This document shows positions 1 through 7,606 of a stretch of 64,000 bases of DNA, piece by piece. Position numbers and translations under genes: made by a program. Source of the DNA: Planococcus ruber (GTDB lineage Bacteria > Bacillota > Bacilli > Bacillales_A > Planococcaceae); contig NZ_JALHAG010000001.1 in assembly GCF_022819085.1 (NCBI RefSeq), forward strand, positions 579,395-643,394, given 5' to 3'. Each line of letters begins with the position of its first letter. The stretch's first letter is position 1. The notes under the pieces are model-generated. The model was not told where the DNA came from, did not search any database, and was given only the letters and a program-made list of their open reading frames with translations.

Positions 1-303
1 CGGGTAGCGGATACGAATGTCTTGAAAGAGTGGATTGACCGGATGCAGCAGCTAGGATTCAGTACTTCCGGCTACGTGGACCGCTTCTTCTTCGAATCGC
101 TTTATGCCCGGGTAGCGCAAGGAATTCTCTTTGAATGGGCTACAGACGGCCCTGGATTCATGGGAGACGAACCATACGAAACAGTCGGCGAGAAATTATC
201 ATTGCCGCCGTTTTTAGAGCCGAAGCGTGAACAGATCGAAGCAATGGTTCGCCCAATCGATACGGTGCGCAGCACGAAAACGATCGAAAAAGAGTATCTG
301 TAA
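1..303 (+). CDS. Ring-cleaving dioxygenase (glyoxalase/VOC family), C-terminal part
   Basis: The window opens inside this gene; the reading frame is open from base 1 to the TAA at 301-303. The visible part, about 100 residues, contains the run YARVAQGILFEWATDGPGF and a PPFLEPKREQIE segment, which are typical of the C-terminal half of MhqA/MhqO-type hydroquinone ring-cleaving dioxygenases. These cytoplasmic VOC-fold enzymes use Fe(II) to open hydroquinone-like rings. The N-terminal half and most metal ligands lie outside the window. It runs 14 bases ahead of a flavin reductase gene, the pairing seen in quinone-detoxification (mhq-like) operons. The family call is from recognition of the residues, not from a search. 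Confidence 0.8.
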   Translation, partial: RVADTNVLKEWIDRMQQLGFSTSGYVDRFFFESLYARVAQGILFEWATDGPGFMGDEPYETVGEKLSLPPFLEPKREQIEAMVRPIDTVRSTKTIEKEYL

Positions 304-317
304 GGAGAATCATTTAA

Positions 318-911
318 ATGAGCTTTTTATCAAAACTATTTGGAAACAAACAACAGGAGGAAATAGAAATGACGAAGTTAAACATCGGCATCATCTTAGG
401 ATCAACACGCGAAGGGCGCTTAAGCCCGCAAGTAGGGAATTGGGTGAAAGAACTGGCGGATCAACGCAATGATGCGAACTATACCATCATTGATATCGCA
501 GATTACAAACTGCCCTTGCTAGGTGAAAACGGCGGGGACGCATCAGGCGCAGCCGCTTGGTCAGAAGCAATTTCAGCCCAGGACGGATTTGTCTTTGTCG
601 TGCAAGAATACAACCACTCGATCACAGGTTCACTTAAAAACGCATTGGATTATCTGCGCCTTGAGTGGAACAACAAAGCAGCCGGCATCGTATCCTACGG
701 TTCCGTAGGCGGTGCACGCGCAGCTGAACACCTTCGCGGTATCCTGGGCGAATTATTGGTAGCGGACGTCCGCGTCCATCCGGCTCTTTCGTTGTTCACT
801 GATTTCGTGAACGGCGCTGAGTTCAAACCTGCACCTGTGCAAGCAGCCTCGGTAAACCAAATGCTCGACCAAGTCATTCCTTGGTCGACCGCTTTGAAAA
901 CGATCCGTTAA
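318..911 (+). CDS. NADPH-dependent FMN reductase / azoreductase-type oxidoreductase
   Basis: A flavodoxin-like oxidoreductase of 197 residues. From residue 18 it reads as a standard NADPH-dependent FMN reductase: IGIILGSTREGR forms the FMN phosphate loop and EYNHSITGSLKNALDYL is the family signature near the flavin. Such enzymes reduce flavins, quinones or azo dyes in the cytosol. Two starts are plausible: ATG 318 after AAGGAG, giving a 17-residue leader MSFLSKLFGNKQ..., and ATG 369 after a stronger ACAGGAGG. I keep 318 because both sites look used and the leader is clean, but 369 gives the usual family length. It follows the dioxygenase closely and probably shares its transcript and quinone-detoxification role. 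Confidence 0.85.
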   Translation: MSFLSKLFGNKQQEEIEMTKLNIGIILGSTREGRLSPQVGNWVKELADQRNDANYTIIDIADYKLPLLGENGGDASGAAAWSEAISAQDGFVFVVQEYNHSITGSLKNALDYLRLEWNNKAAGIVSYGSVGGARAAEHLRGILGELLVADVRVHPALSLFTDFVNGAEFKPAPVQAASVNQMLDQVIPWSTALKTIR

Positions 912-917
912 AATTTG

Positions 918-967
918 AAAAGCTGTTCCGCCTGGCCACATGTTGTGGCAGATGGGACAGCTTTTTT
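918..967 (+). terminator. Rho-independent terminator after the FMN reductase
   Basis: The arms AAGCTGTTCC (919-928) and GGGACAGCTT (954-963) pair with one wobble. An inner GGCCAC/GTGGC stem extends the hairpin, and a run of seven T follows. Confidence 0.85.
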
Positions 968-1055
968 TGGATTCGTAGACAATGTGCTTTTCATTCAAAT
1001 ACATGGAAGGAAGGCTTTGGTACAAGATACAATTTTTTTCTCATAGGAGGCTAAC

Positions 1056-1517
1056 ATGAATTACATCCAAGAAATGAGGAAGGTAATCGGCACGAAGATG
1101 CTTATGACTGTCGGCTGCGGGATCATAATTGAAAGAAATGGCCAGATTTTGCTGCAGCACCGGAAAGACGATGATGTCTGGGGGATTCCTGGAGGAGTGA
1201 TGGAACCTGGAGAAACTTTCGAGGAGACAGCGGTGCGTGAAACCCTCGAGGAAACCGGTTTGAAAGTCGAAGATTTAAAGCTGTTCGGCCTTTATTCTGG
1301 CGAAGAAGGTTTTGCTGAATACGCAAATGGAGATCAAGTTTTCAGTGTCCAAATTATTTTCCATGCAACGGATTTTGCAGGGGAGTTGATCCAAGATGCA
1401 GAAGAAAGCAAGGAACACCGTTTCTTCTCGCCGGATCAGTTTCCGCATTTGAATCCCCACCAAGCCAGATTTATCTTGGACTGGGTCCATCAACCGAATC
1501 TGCCTATCCTAAAATAA
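1056..1517 (+). CDS. Nudix hydrolase
   Basis: A 153-residue cytosolic Nudix protein. The Nudix box is intact at about residues 46-68: GGVMEPGE, then RETLEETGL, which matches the Gx5Ex7REuxEExGu pattern and supplies the metal-binding glutamates. Members hydrolyse nucleoside diphosphates linked to another group X; the substrate cannot be told from sequence, though the overall layout resembles ADP-ribose or MutT-like housecleaning enzymes. The start at ATG 1056 follows CATAGGAGG with normal spacing. It is a monocistronic-looking gene between the terminator at 918-967 and the next gene 45 bases on. Confidence 0.88.
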   Translation: MNYIQEMRKVIGTKMLMTVGCGIIIERNGQILLQHRKDDDVWGIPGGVMEPGETFEETAVRETLEETGLKVEDLKLFGLYSGEEGFAEYANGDQVFSVQIIFHATDFAGELIQDAEESKEHRFFSPDQFPHLNPHQARFILDWVHQPNLPILK

Positions 1518-1561
1518 TTCCGTCTAAGACGATAGTGAATGGCGTGAAAGGAGAGGGAATC

Positions 1562-2233
1562 ATGAAGTATATGCTCACATCAGCCGGCATCACAAATAAA
1601 AGCATTGAGGATGCATTGGTCAAATCGCTCGGAAAACCCGTATCAGAATGTTCGGCGCTTTGCATACCGACGGCCATGTACGGGCATCCGTGGGTCGGCC
1701 CCGGTATAAAGACTTGGGAATTTATCAGCGGCAATTCGGAAAACCCGATGGTGAATTTTGGCTGGAAATCCGTCGGAATATTGGAACTTACGGCTCTCCC
1801 GAGTATTCCACGGGAACGATGGTTGCCGCTGATCGAAAAAACGGACGTCTTTCTTGTCTCAGGAGGGGACGCACTCTATTTGGCGCATTGGATGCGCGAA
1901 TCCGGACTTGCGCAATTGCTGCCAGAGTTAGAGGCCGTTTATGTCGGCATGAGTGCCGGCAGTATGGCGCTGGCTCCGCGGATTGGCGAAGATTTTATGG
2001 GCTGGATGCCGCCCAGTGGAAAAGATGAAGGCATTAGCCTCATCGGCTTCTCGATTTTTCCGCATCTGGAAAACGAATCGCTTCCGGAAAACACGTTGGA
2101 TCATGCAGCAAAATGGGCATCGAAAATCCAGGGGCCGTCTTATGCCATCGACGATCAAACGGCGATTAAAGTGACCGATGGAAAAGTGGAAGTGATTTCA
2201 GAAGGGCTATGGAAATCCTTTTCGACCGGCTGA
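1562..2233 (+). CDS. Peptidase S51 / type 1 glutamine amidotransferase-like protein
   Basis: A 223-residue protein of the peptidase E (S51) group, similar in layout to Bacillus YgaJ. The nucleophile elbow GMSAGSM places the catalytic serine at residue 131, and LVSGGDALYL at 98-107 matches the conserved Gly-rich strand before it. Family members cleave Asp-X dipeptides, but YgaJ-like proteins are uncharacterised, so peptidase activity is inference. I start at ATG 1562, which has AAAGGAGAGG at 1547-1556; an upstream GTG-like start at 1535 would place the ribosome site inside the coding region. A terminator follows directly. Confidence 0.8.
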   Translation: MKYMLTSAGITNKSIEDALVKSLGKPVSECSALCIPTAMYGHPWVGPGIKTWEFISGNSENPMVNFGWKSVGILELTALPSIPRERWLPLIEKTDVFLVSGGDALYLAHWMRESGLAQLLPELEAVYVGMSAGSMALAPRIGEDFMGWMPPSGKDEGISLIGFSIFPHLENESLPENTLDHAAKWASKIQGPSYAIDDQTAIKVTDGKVEVISEGLWKSFSTG

Positions 2234-2266
2234 TTCATTCACTGACTAAGGTGAACGATAGAGAAG

Positions 2267-2293
2267 AGGTGCTTAAGTTTAAGCGCCTTTTTT
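2267..2293 (+). terminator. Rho-independent terminator
   Basis: The arms AGGTGCTTAA (2267-2276) and TTAAGCGCCT (2279-2288) pair with one wobble and are followed by a T-run. Confidence 0.8.
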
Positions 2294-2409
2294 ATTTATT
2301 GGATTTTTTAGAAATTAGTGGATTAAATGATCTTAAATGGTAAAATTATCTATAAGATCTCGAATAATTCAATTAAAGAGTTGAGCCAGTATAAAAGGGG
2401 GAGAACGCA

Positions 2410-2916
2410 TTGGGGATGATACTGGAAATAATGCTGGTTCTGCTGATGATTTCAACGGGGCTATTTATTCATGAGCTAGGGCATGCTGTTGCTACAGTTA
2501 TGCAAAATAAGAAAGCTACAGCCGAAATATATTTGGGGTCTTCAAGTAAAGAAAAGAAGCTGAAAATCAAACTTGGCCGGATTACATGCTACCTGACATT
2601 GGCTCTGTATGGATTCTGCATTCAACCTAACTGGCGAGAAGTCCCGCTTTCGGCAGTTCGTCCGCGAACGATCTTTTTATTGGGCGGGCCGCTCCTTTCA
2701 CTTGTAGGGGCTGCCTTATTTTATGCAGCTGCCATTTTTTCTTCGGGTGTGCCCGAGAGCATTTTTGTCAATCTTGCAGGCATTTGCTTCTTTTTGTTTG
2801 CGAGCCCATTGCTTCCATTTACATATCCGCGATTTCTAGGCGGTGGCCGAAGTGACGGCCTGCAGCTTTTGAATTTGATTAAAGAGAACCGGAAGCAACG
2901 CAATGCCGTATTGTAA
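2410..2916 (+). CDS. M50-type (site-2 protease-like) integral membrane metalloprotease homologue
   Basis: A 168-residue membrane protein. It has a hydrophobic first segment that carries HELGH at residues 21-25, the HExxH zinc signature of peptidase family M50. Further hydrophobic segments follow (about 60-75, 90-110, 115-135), and near the C terminus there is a GGRSDG stretch that could supply the third, aspartate zinc ligand. It is shorter than classical site-2 proteases and has no PDZ domain, so the substrate is unknown. The chosen start is TTG 2410, 7 bases after GGGGGAG; ATG 2416 is an alternative. It is followed by a small membrane protein gene, possibly co-transcribed. Confidence 0.65.
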   Translation: MGMILEIMLVLLMISTGLFIHELGHAVATVMQNKKATAEIYLGSSSKEKKLKIKLGRITCYLTLALYGFCIQPNWREVPLSAVRPRTIFLLGGPLLSLVGAALFYAAAIFSSGVPESIFVNLAGICFFLFASPLLPFTYPRFLGGGRSDGLQLLNLIKENRKQRNAVL

Positions 2917-2963
2917 ATTAAAATGAATTTCTAATATAAAAAAACCAGCAAGGAGTCAGGGAG

Positions 2964-3152
2964 ATGGAAAATTTAATATTAGCAGGGATTTATTTAAACC
3001 CAATTTTAGCCATCGTGTTCTGCCTGAATTTAGTCGCTATCATCAAAAAAGTCATTAAAGAAAAACACCCAGACACCTCAACAAATACGTTCTGGATGAC
3101 AATACCAGCGGTCTATATCATCTTCAGCATTTCGTGGATGATTCTCCTCTGA
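2964..3152 (+). CDS. Small two-helix membrane protein
   Basis: A 62-residue protein that I do not recognise. Two hydrophobic stretches (about residues 4-26 and 44-61) are separated by a charged loop KKVIKEKHPDTS, so it should sit in the membrane as a hairpin. The start ATG 2964 follows AAGGAGTCAGGGAG. It lies 47 bases after the M50-like gene on the same strand and before a shared terminator, so the two may be expressed together, and it could be a partner or substrate of the protease. That link is inference from position only. Confidence 0.6.
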   Translation: MENLILAGIYLNPILAIVFCLNLVAIIKKVIKEKHPDTSTNTFWMTIPAVYIIFSISWMILL

Positions 3153-3191
3153 CTGCGTCGTTTATACGGGCGGGTTTCATAAAATAGGAAC

Positions 3192-3228
3192 AAAAAAGGA
3201 AGCTTGCATGGAACAAGCTTCCTTTTTC
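3192..3228. terminator. Bidirectional terminator between convergent genes
   Basis: The stem GGAAGCTTG (3198-3206)/CAAGCTTCC (3214-3222) is flanked by an A-run on the left and a T-run on the right. It can therefore stop transcription from both convergent genes. Confidence 0.88.
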
Positions 3229-3231
3229 TGA

Positions 3232-3792
3232 TCAATGGACCGATCCATCTTGTGTTAAGAACTCATCAGTCGTTATTATTTTTGCATACGATTGGAGTGC
3301 GCTGACAAATGCAGTATGCACATGTTCGGCCCGCACCCTTTTGTCTTGATAAGTGAGCTCACGTGTTGCACATGCATCTTCGATTAGTGTGGTTTCATAG
3401 CCTAAATCAGCTGCAGCGCGCACAGTGGCATCGATGCACATATGGGTCATCATGCCGGCCACGATAAGCTTAGTAATTCCTTTATCCTTTAACTGGCTTT
3501 CCAAGTCTGTCCGGAGGAAGCTGTTCGGTGCATGTTTTTCCACAATGGGTTCGTTTTCCTGTGGCTGGACCGTTGGATGAATTTCAGCGCCTTCTGTATC
3601 CGGGAGGAAGAAACCGGCTGCCGGGTTGGCAGCGATGTGCTGAACATGGAAAATGGTGTCCTTCTGATTTTTTCGAAACCAATCCAAAACTTTTGCTGCA
3701 TTCTCGGCTGCCTTTTCCGGATTGTGAAGCGCCATCTTGCCCGTTGGAAAATAATCATTTTGAATATCAATTAGGATCAATGCTGTGCCCAT
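3232..3792 (-). CDS. Cysteine hydrolase of the isochorismatase/nicotinamidase family
   Basis: A 186-residue cytosolic hydrolase. The family triad is visible: Asp9 in LILIDIQNDYF, Lys86 in EPIVEKHAPNSF and Cys119 in MMTHMCIDATVRAA. The cis-peptide GMMTHMC and the following ATVRAAADLGY helix are canonical. Such enzymes hydrolyse amides or vinyl ethers (nicotinamide, isochorismate, N-carbamoyl compounds); the exact substrate is not deducible. The minus-strand start lies after a TGAGGTG ribosome site. It is a single gene, convergent with the membrane pair to its left. Confidence 0.85.
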   Translation of the reverse strand: MGTALILIDIQNDYFPTGKMALHNPEKAAENAAKVLDWFRKNQKDTIFHVQHIAANPAAGFFLPDTEGAEIHPTVQPQENEPIVEKHAPNSFLRTDLESQLKDKGITKLIVAGMMTHMCIDATVRAAADLGYETTLIEDACATRELTYQDKRVRAEHVHTAFVSALQSYAKIITTDEFLTQDGSVH

Positions 3793-3975
3793 TTTTTCAC
3801 CTCATCGTTAATTTTCCGTGCCTCTTCATCATATAGAGAATCCTGTCAGATAACGAGGATAGCAAACCGCATCCGAGAATATTTTGATGGGAGGGCCGTA
3901 TCAACTTATCGGAATTTTTGTTATACTTTTGGAATAAATGACACGATTGGACATTTTCTGTTAAGGAGCCTAAAA

Positions 3976-4269
3976 ATGAATCTTGCTGCTGGAATTTCCG
4001 CTGAAGAAAAAGAAAAGATTTTAGCAAACTATTTCAAAGGTGATTTTACAAACCGCATTGAAGTGTTTCCGAGCAAGGAGAAAAAAAAGCTGATTCTTTT
4101 AGAATCCATTGCCTCAAGGTTCGATCCGGATCGAACTTACACGGAACTCCAAATGAACGAAATTTTGGAAAAGGTTTATCATGACTATGTTTCAATCCGC
4201 CGATATTTGATCGAATACGGTTTCGTTAATCGGAGCAAAGACGGTGCTTCTTATTGGAAAAAAGAATAA
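3976..4269 (+). CDS. DUF2087 domain protein
   Basis: A 97-residue protein with the DUF2087 pattern. KILANYFKGDFTNRIEVFPSK is followed by KKLILLESIASRFDPDRTYTE and a C-terminal YLIEYGFVNRSKDGASYW segment. In larger proteins this domain sits C-terminal to a winged helix or methyltransferase and is thought to act in regulation; a stand-alone copy of this length is common in Bacillales. ATG 3976 follows AAGGAGCC. The next gene starts 43 bases downstream on the same strand and may share the transcript. Function is unknown. Confidence 0.75.
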   Translation: MNLAAGISAEEKEKILANYFKGDFTNRIEVFPSKEKKKLILLESIASRFDPDRTYTELQMNEILEKVYHDYVSIRRYLIEYGFVNRSKDGASYWKKE

Positions 4270-4312
4270 GAGCGATAAAAAATCCGCAAATTTAGAACGG
4301 GGAAGTGATGAA

Positions 4313-4726
4313 ATGATCGACCGCACCATTTACTGCACCATTATCCATCCATTTGTAAACAATACCGTGGCTCTGGCTTCTTCTGCCCCAAATTCTCACG
4401 CTTTAAGACAGGACGAAATACGGCTTATGTGCCTATTATCCCAGTATGTATTTGAAACCAAAAGGATGGCGGTCAGTTCCAAGCTGCTGCAGGAAGTCAA
4501 AACCTTGCTGGAACAAGTGACGCACAAAGAACAATTGCTTGAACTGGCTGAAAAGCTTCCGCACGAATACAGCAATTTGAAAGAGTTGTGGAGAAGCTCA
4601 CTGATTTTTAAGGAAACTGAAGGCAGCAAAGAAACGATCGACCAAAAGATCATGTCAATCATTACCGGCTCCATCATTACGATCAATCAATTCTTCGGCA
4701 AGTACGAAAAATCATTGTTGGTTTGA
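4313..4726 (+). CDS. Hypothetical protein
   Basis: A protein of 137 residues that I do not recognise. It has no signal peptide, and a mostly helical, charged middle part (HKEQLLELAEKLPHEYSNLKELW) is followed by a mildly hydrophobic helix IMSIITGSIITINQFFG near the C terminus. The start is placed at ATG 4313 after GGGGAAG; the frame is open further upstream to 4244, but that part overlaps the DUF2087 gene. A terminator-like hairpin follows. It could be a small cytosolic regulator, but nothing in the residues supports a specific role. Confidence 0.6.
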   Translation: MIDRTIYCTIIHPFVNNTVALASSAPNSHALRQDEIRLMCLLSQYVFETKRMAVSSKLLQEVKTLLEQVTHKEQLLELAEKLPHEYSNLKELWRSSLIFKETEGSKETIDQKIMSIITGSIITINQFFGKYEKSLLV

Positions 4727-4752
4727 CCGATTATGGTTTGATCCTGTAAAAG

Positions 4753-4800
4753 AAAACCTTCGGAATGCCGGCTCATTGCGAGCCAGTACCGAAGGTTTTA
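4753..4800 (+). terminator. Terminator-like hairpin
   Basis: The arms AAAACCTTCGG (4753-4763) and CCGAAGGTTTT (4789-4799) enclose an inner GGCTC/GAGCC stem. The T-run is short, so read-through into the next gene is possible. Confidence 0.7.
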
Positions 4801-4859
4801 TCGCTTTTACGGGGAGTAAAATGGCATACCAGAAAAACTGTTACAACAGGAGGACGAAT

Positions 4860-5297
4860 ATGAAGATAAGCGAACCAAATGAAGGATTGATGGAAACGAT
4901 TCTCTCGTTGTCTCCACAGGCCATATTCGACGGTACCCTGGGAGAAGCCAGGCCAACCATTGAAAAAATTCGGCAGCTTATTCAGTCGCTGCTGGATAAG
5001 GGGTGCTTTTATTTAGCTGCTACAGAAGGAGATCAGCTGTTGGGGTGGGTACTATTAGGCATCGGTAAAGACCAATTCACTGATGAAAAGAATGTGTTTA
5101 TTTATGAATTATTTGTGTTGAAGGAATTTCGAGGCAACGGGTATGCCAAAGTTTTAATGGATGCAGCAATTAGCCATTTTCAGAAAGAAGGCTATGCGGA
5201 AGTTCGACTAAGCGCAAAAGCTGAGAATTTTGCTGTGAAATTATATGAAAATCTCGGATTCCAAACGAGAACGATTTCCATGAGCTTGAAGCTTTAG
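4860..5297 (+). CDS. GNAT family N-acetyltransferase
   Basis: A 145-residue GCN5-related acetyltransferase. The acetyl-CoA motif A is visible as ELFVLKEFRGNGYAKVLMDAA (about residues 82-102), matching the R/Q-x-x-G-x-G/A pattern as RGNGYA. Motif B follows in AVKLYENLGFQTRT. The substrate amine is unknown. The start is ATG 4860, eight bases after AGGAGG; earlier in-frame codons overlap the terminator hairpin and lack a ribosome site. It heads a tight cluster with the Nudix gene 51 bases downstream. Confidence 0.85.
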   Translation: MKISEPNEGLMETILSLSPQAIFDGTLGEARPTIEKIRQLIQSLLDKGCFYLAATEGDQLLGWVLLGIGKDQFTDEKNVFIYELFVLKEFRGNGYAKVLMDAAISHFQKEGYAEVRLSAKAENFAVKLYENLGFQTRTISMSLKL

Positions 5298-5348
5298 AAG
5301 ATGCCATTAACCAATATAAAAGAAAGCCATAGAAAAGAGGAGATCCGA

Positions 5349-5885
5349 ATGGAAGTCTGGGATTTGGTAGATGAGAACAAAAGACCGATAAACAAATTAC
5401 ATACAAGAGGAGAATCCCAGCAGCCGGGTGAATACCATGTGGTAGTGGAGATTTTAACAGTGAATGCGGATGGCCGGATTCTCTTGACGCAAAGAGATGC
5501 GGAAAAAACGTATCCGCTCCTTTGGGAAACGACGGGAGGCTCCGTGACTGCAGGTGAATCGAGTCTACAAGGGGCTGTGCGTGAACTGGCAGAAGAGACG
5601 GGCCTCGTGGCGGAAGAAAAAGAGCTGGAGTTTCTGGGGGAAATTCGCTATCCTAATTATTTTCTGGATAGCTACATCTGGAAAAGAACGGCTCCGATCC
5701 AGCCGGAAGACCTCGTCTTGCAGCCGGGGGAAGTTTGCGATGCGAAACTCGTCACTCTGTCGGAATTTGAAGATATGGTCCAGCAAGGACTAATTGTCTC
5801 AAGGATATGGGATCGGTTCCAATTGAACCGGAGCCGGATCATGCCTTTTTTGAATTCCGAAAAGCCGAATGGGGTGGTTGAATGA
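5349..5885 (+). CDS. Nudix hydrolase (IDI-like subgroup)
   Basis: A 178-residue protein beginning MEVWDLVDENKRPI, the layout of the YfcD/IDI-like Nudix subgroup. The Nudix box TTGGSVTAGESS...RELAEETGL is complete, with all metal-binding glutamates present. These enzymes hydrolyse pyrophosphate-linked metabolites; isopentenyl-diphosphate isomerase activity is less likely because the protein is short. ATG 5349 follows AGAGGAG. Its stop overlaps the start of the SDR gene (ATGA at 5882-5885), so the two are translationally coupled. Confidence 0.85.
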   Translation: MEVWDLVDENKRPINKLHTRGESQQPGEYHVVVEILTVNADGRILLTQRDAEKTYPLLWETTGGSVTAGESSLQGAVRELAEETGLVAEEKELEFLGEIRYPNYFLDSYIWKRTAPIQPEDLVLQPGEVCDAKLVTLSEFEDMVQQGLIVSRIWDRFQLNRSRIMPFLNSEKPNGVVE

Positions 5886-6652
5886 AACTCGCTGGAAAAT
5901 TGGCGGTAGTGACCGGTGCGAGCCGGCTGGATGGCATCGGAGCGGCCATCTGCCTGGAACTGGCCCAAAACGGCTGCGACTTATTTTTTAGTTACTGGAC
6001 GGCTTATGACCGGGAAATGCCATGGGGAGTGGAGGTTAACGAGCCGGAAGCATTGCTTTTCAAACTCAGGAAATTTGGTGTAAAAGCAGAAACAATGGAA
6101 TTGGATCTGTCTCAAAAAGAAGCGCCGGCTCTGTTGATGGAGACGGTTATCCGCAAAATGGGACTGCCGGATATTTTGGTCAACAATGCCGCTTATTCCA
6201 CTAGCGGTCCGTTTACCGAGTTGACGGCAGATATTTGGGACCGCCACTACGAAGTCAATGTCCGCGGAACGGCGCTTCTTTGCAGTGAATTCGCCAAGGC
6301 GTTTAAGAAAGGTACAGGAGGCCGCATCATCAACTTGAGTTCGGGGCAGTTCCAAGGAGCGATGCCGGGTGAACTAGCTTATGCCGCAACCAAAGGGGCG
6401 GTTGAAGCGATGACCATCACGCTGGCAGCGGAAGCCGCGCCGCTTGGCATAACGGTAAATGCCATCAATCCGGGCCCGACGGACACTGGCTGGATGGACG
6501 ATCGCTTGAAAGTATACTTGCAGGAGCGGTTTCCGTTTGGCCGAATCGGCAAGCCGGAAGATGCGGCAAAATTGATCCAGTTTTTGGCTGGACCGGATGC
6601 CGATTGGATCACGGGGCAAATCATCCATTCCGAAGGCGGATTTATGCGGTAG
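5882..6652 (+). CDS. Short-chain dehydrogenase/reductase (SDR)
   Basis: A 256-residue classical SDR. The cofactor loop reads TGASRLDGIG (residues 11-20), the subtype with extra residues inside the Gly motif. NNAAY at 101-105 is the structural motif, and the catalytic set is Ser153/154 (NLSSG), Tyr167 and Lys171 (YAATK). It should reduce or oxidise a small carbonyl/alcohol with NAD(P)H in the cytosol; the substrate is unknown. Translation is coupled to the upstream Nudix gene through an ATGA overlap. A strong terminator follows. Confidence 0.88.
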   Translation: MKLAGKLAVVTGASRLDGIGAAICLELAQNGCDLFFSYWTAYDREMPWGVEVNEPEALLFKLRKFGVKAETMELDLSQKEAPALLMETVIRKMGLPDILVNNAAYSTSGPFTELTADIWDRHYEVNVRGTALLCSEFAKAFKKGTGGRIINLSSGQFQGAMPGELAYAATKGAVEAMTITLAAEAAPLGITVNAINPGPTDTGWMDDRLKVYLQERFPFGRIGKPEDAAKLIQFLAGPDADWITGQIIHSEGGFMR

Positions 6653-6663
6653 ATGAAAACGAA

Positions 6664-6697
6664 ACGCCTGCTGATCTTTTCAGCAGGCGTTTTTGTT
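6664..6697. terminator. Bidirectional terminator between SDR and GntR genes
   Basis: The stem ACGCCTGCTG (6664-6673)/CAGCAGGCGT (6681-6690) is followed by a T-run, with A-rich sequence on the other side. It lies between convergent genes. Confidence 0.88.
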
Positions 6698-7429
6698 TTA
6701 CCCCACGTTGTCCGGTTGGGCTGGCAATGGAAAATCCGGCAGATCAAGTTCGTCCAAAATGCGGGTGATGTGTTTTTCCATCCGTTCTTTTGCTAGCGCG
6801 GAATTCCGGATGGAGATGGCTTCGAATAATTCGGCGTGTTCCACATAAGTATCTTCATATCGGTCCACATCCATAAACCGATGGGTGCGGGTTGCCCGGA
6901 TGGAATCTTCCATTTTTTCCGCTAATGACTGAACAAGATGGATCAATAAGGGATTATGCGATGCCTCCACAATGCGCTGGTGGAAATGCAAATCCGCTTT
7001 GATTCCTTTTTCCGCATCGTATAAGGCATTCCTCATCTCATCAAGTGCTTGTTTGATGTTCGCTAAATCAGCAGGAACAGCTCGAACCGCTGCGAGGGAA
7101 ATCGCTTCGATTTCGAGTGCGCGCCGAAGTTCGAGCATGTCCTGGACAAGATGGCTTTCTGCTTCAACGATGGAATCGGAAAGCAAACGGCTCACTTTCT
7201 GAACTTCGCTCGTGTTGATGTAGCTGCCGCCGCCTTGCCGAATCACAATGGCTCCAGCCAATTCCAACTGCTGCAGCGCTTCTCGGACAGAAGAGCGGCT
7301 AACACCGAAGCGGCCAGCGAGTTCACGCTCCGACGGCAGTCTGGAGCCAGGATGCAAATCTCCATTCAAAAAGAATTCTTCGATTTTTCCCGCAATAATT
7401 TGCGATGTCTTTTTCTTTCCAGAAACCAT
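6698..7429 (-). CDS. GntR/FadR-family transcriptional regulator
   Basis: A 243-residue repressor. The N-terminal winged helix is typical: PGSRLPSERELAGRFGVSR followed by SSVREALQQLELAG. The C-terminal all-helical FCD domain carries metal-ligand type residues in the segments around LHFHQRIVEASHNPLL. FCD regulators usually sense carboxylic acids such as lactate or glycolate. It is divergent from a hydroxyacid dehydrogenase and a transporter gene. The intergenic region holds a perfect 15-base palindrome over the start of transcription of that operon, so I infer that it represses the operon and is released by its substrate. Confidence 0.88.
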   Translation of the reverse strand: MVSGKKKTSQIIAGKIEEFFLNGDLHPGSRLPSERELAGRFGVSRSSVREALQQLELAGAIVIRQGGGSYINTSEVQKVSRLLSDSIVEAESHLVQDMLELRRALEIEAISLAAVRAVPADLANIKQALDEMRNALYDAEKGIKADLHFHQRIVEASHNPLLIHLVQSLAEKMEDSIRATRTHRFMDVDRYEDTYVEHAELFEAISIRNSALAKERMEKHITRILDELDLPDFPLPAQPDNVG

Positions 7430-7510
7430 TCATTTCGCTCCTCCTGATAAACCATTAGTTCTTTCACCTTATCAACTACCGAAAAAATAATCAATAAATT
7501 AAAATAATCA

Positions 7511-7560
7511 TTGAAAAATTCAGATTAATCGGTATAATAAATTTTATTGGTCGGACCAAT
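7511..7560 (+). promoter_or_regulatory. Sigma-A promoter with GntR/FadR-type operator
   Basis: The -35 TTGAAA (7511-7516), a 16-base spacer and the -10 TATAAT (7533-7538) form the promoter. The perfect dyad ATTGGTC-G-GACCAAT (7546-7560) covers the expected transcription start. The TGGTCNGACCA core fits the FadR-subfamily operator style. Confidence 0.8.
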
Positions 7561-7606
7561 TGAAAAATGTCTTTATATTGATAGTTAAATGAGGGGATGA
7601 ACGGCA

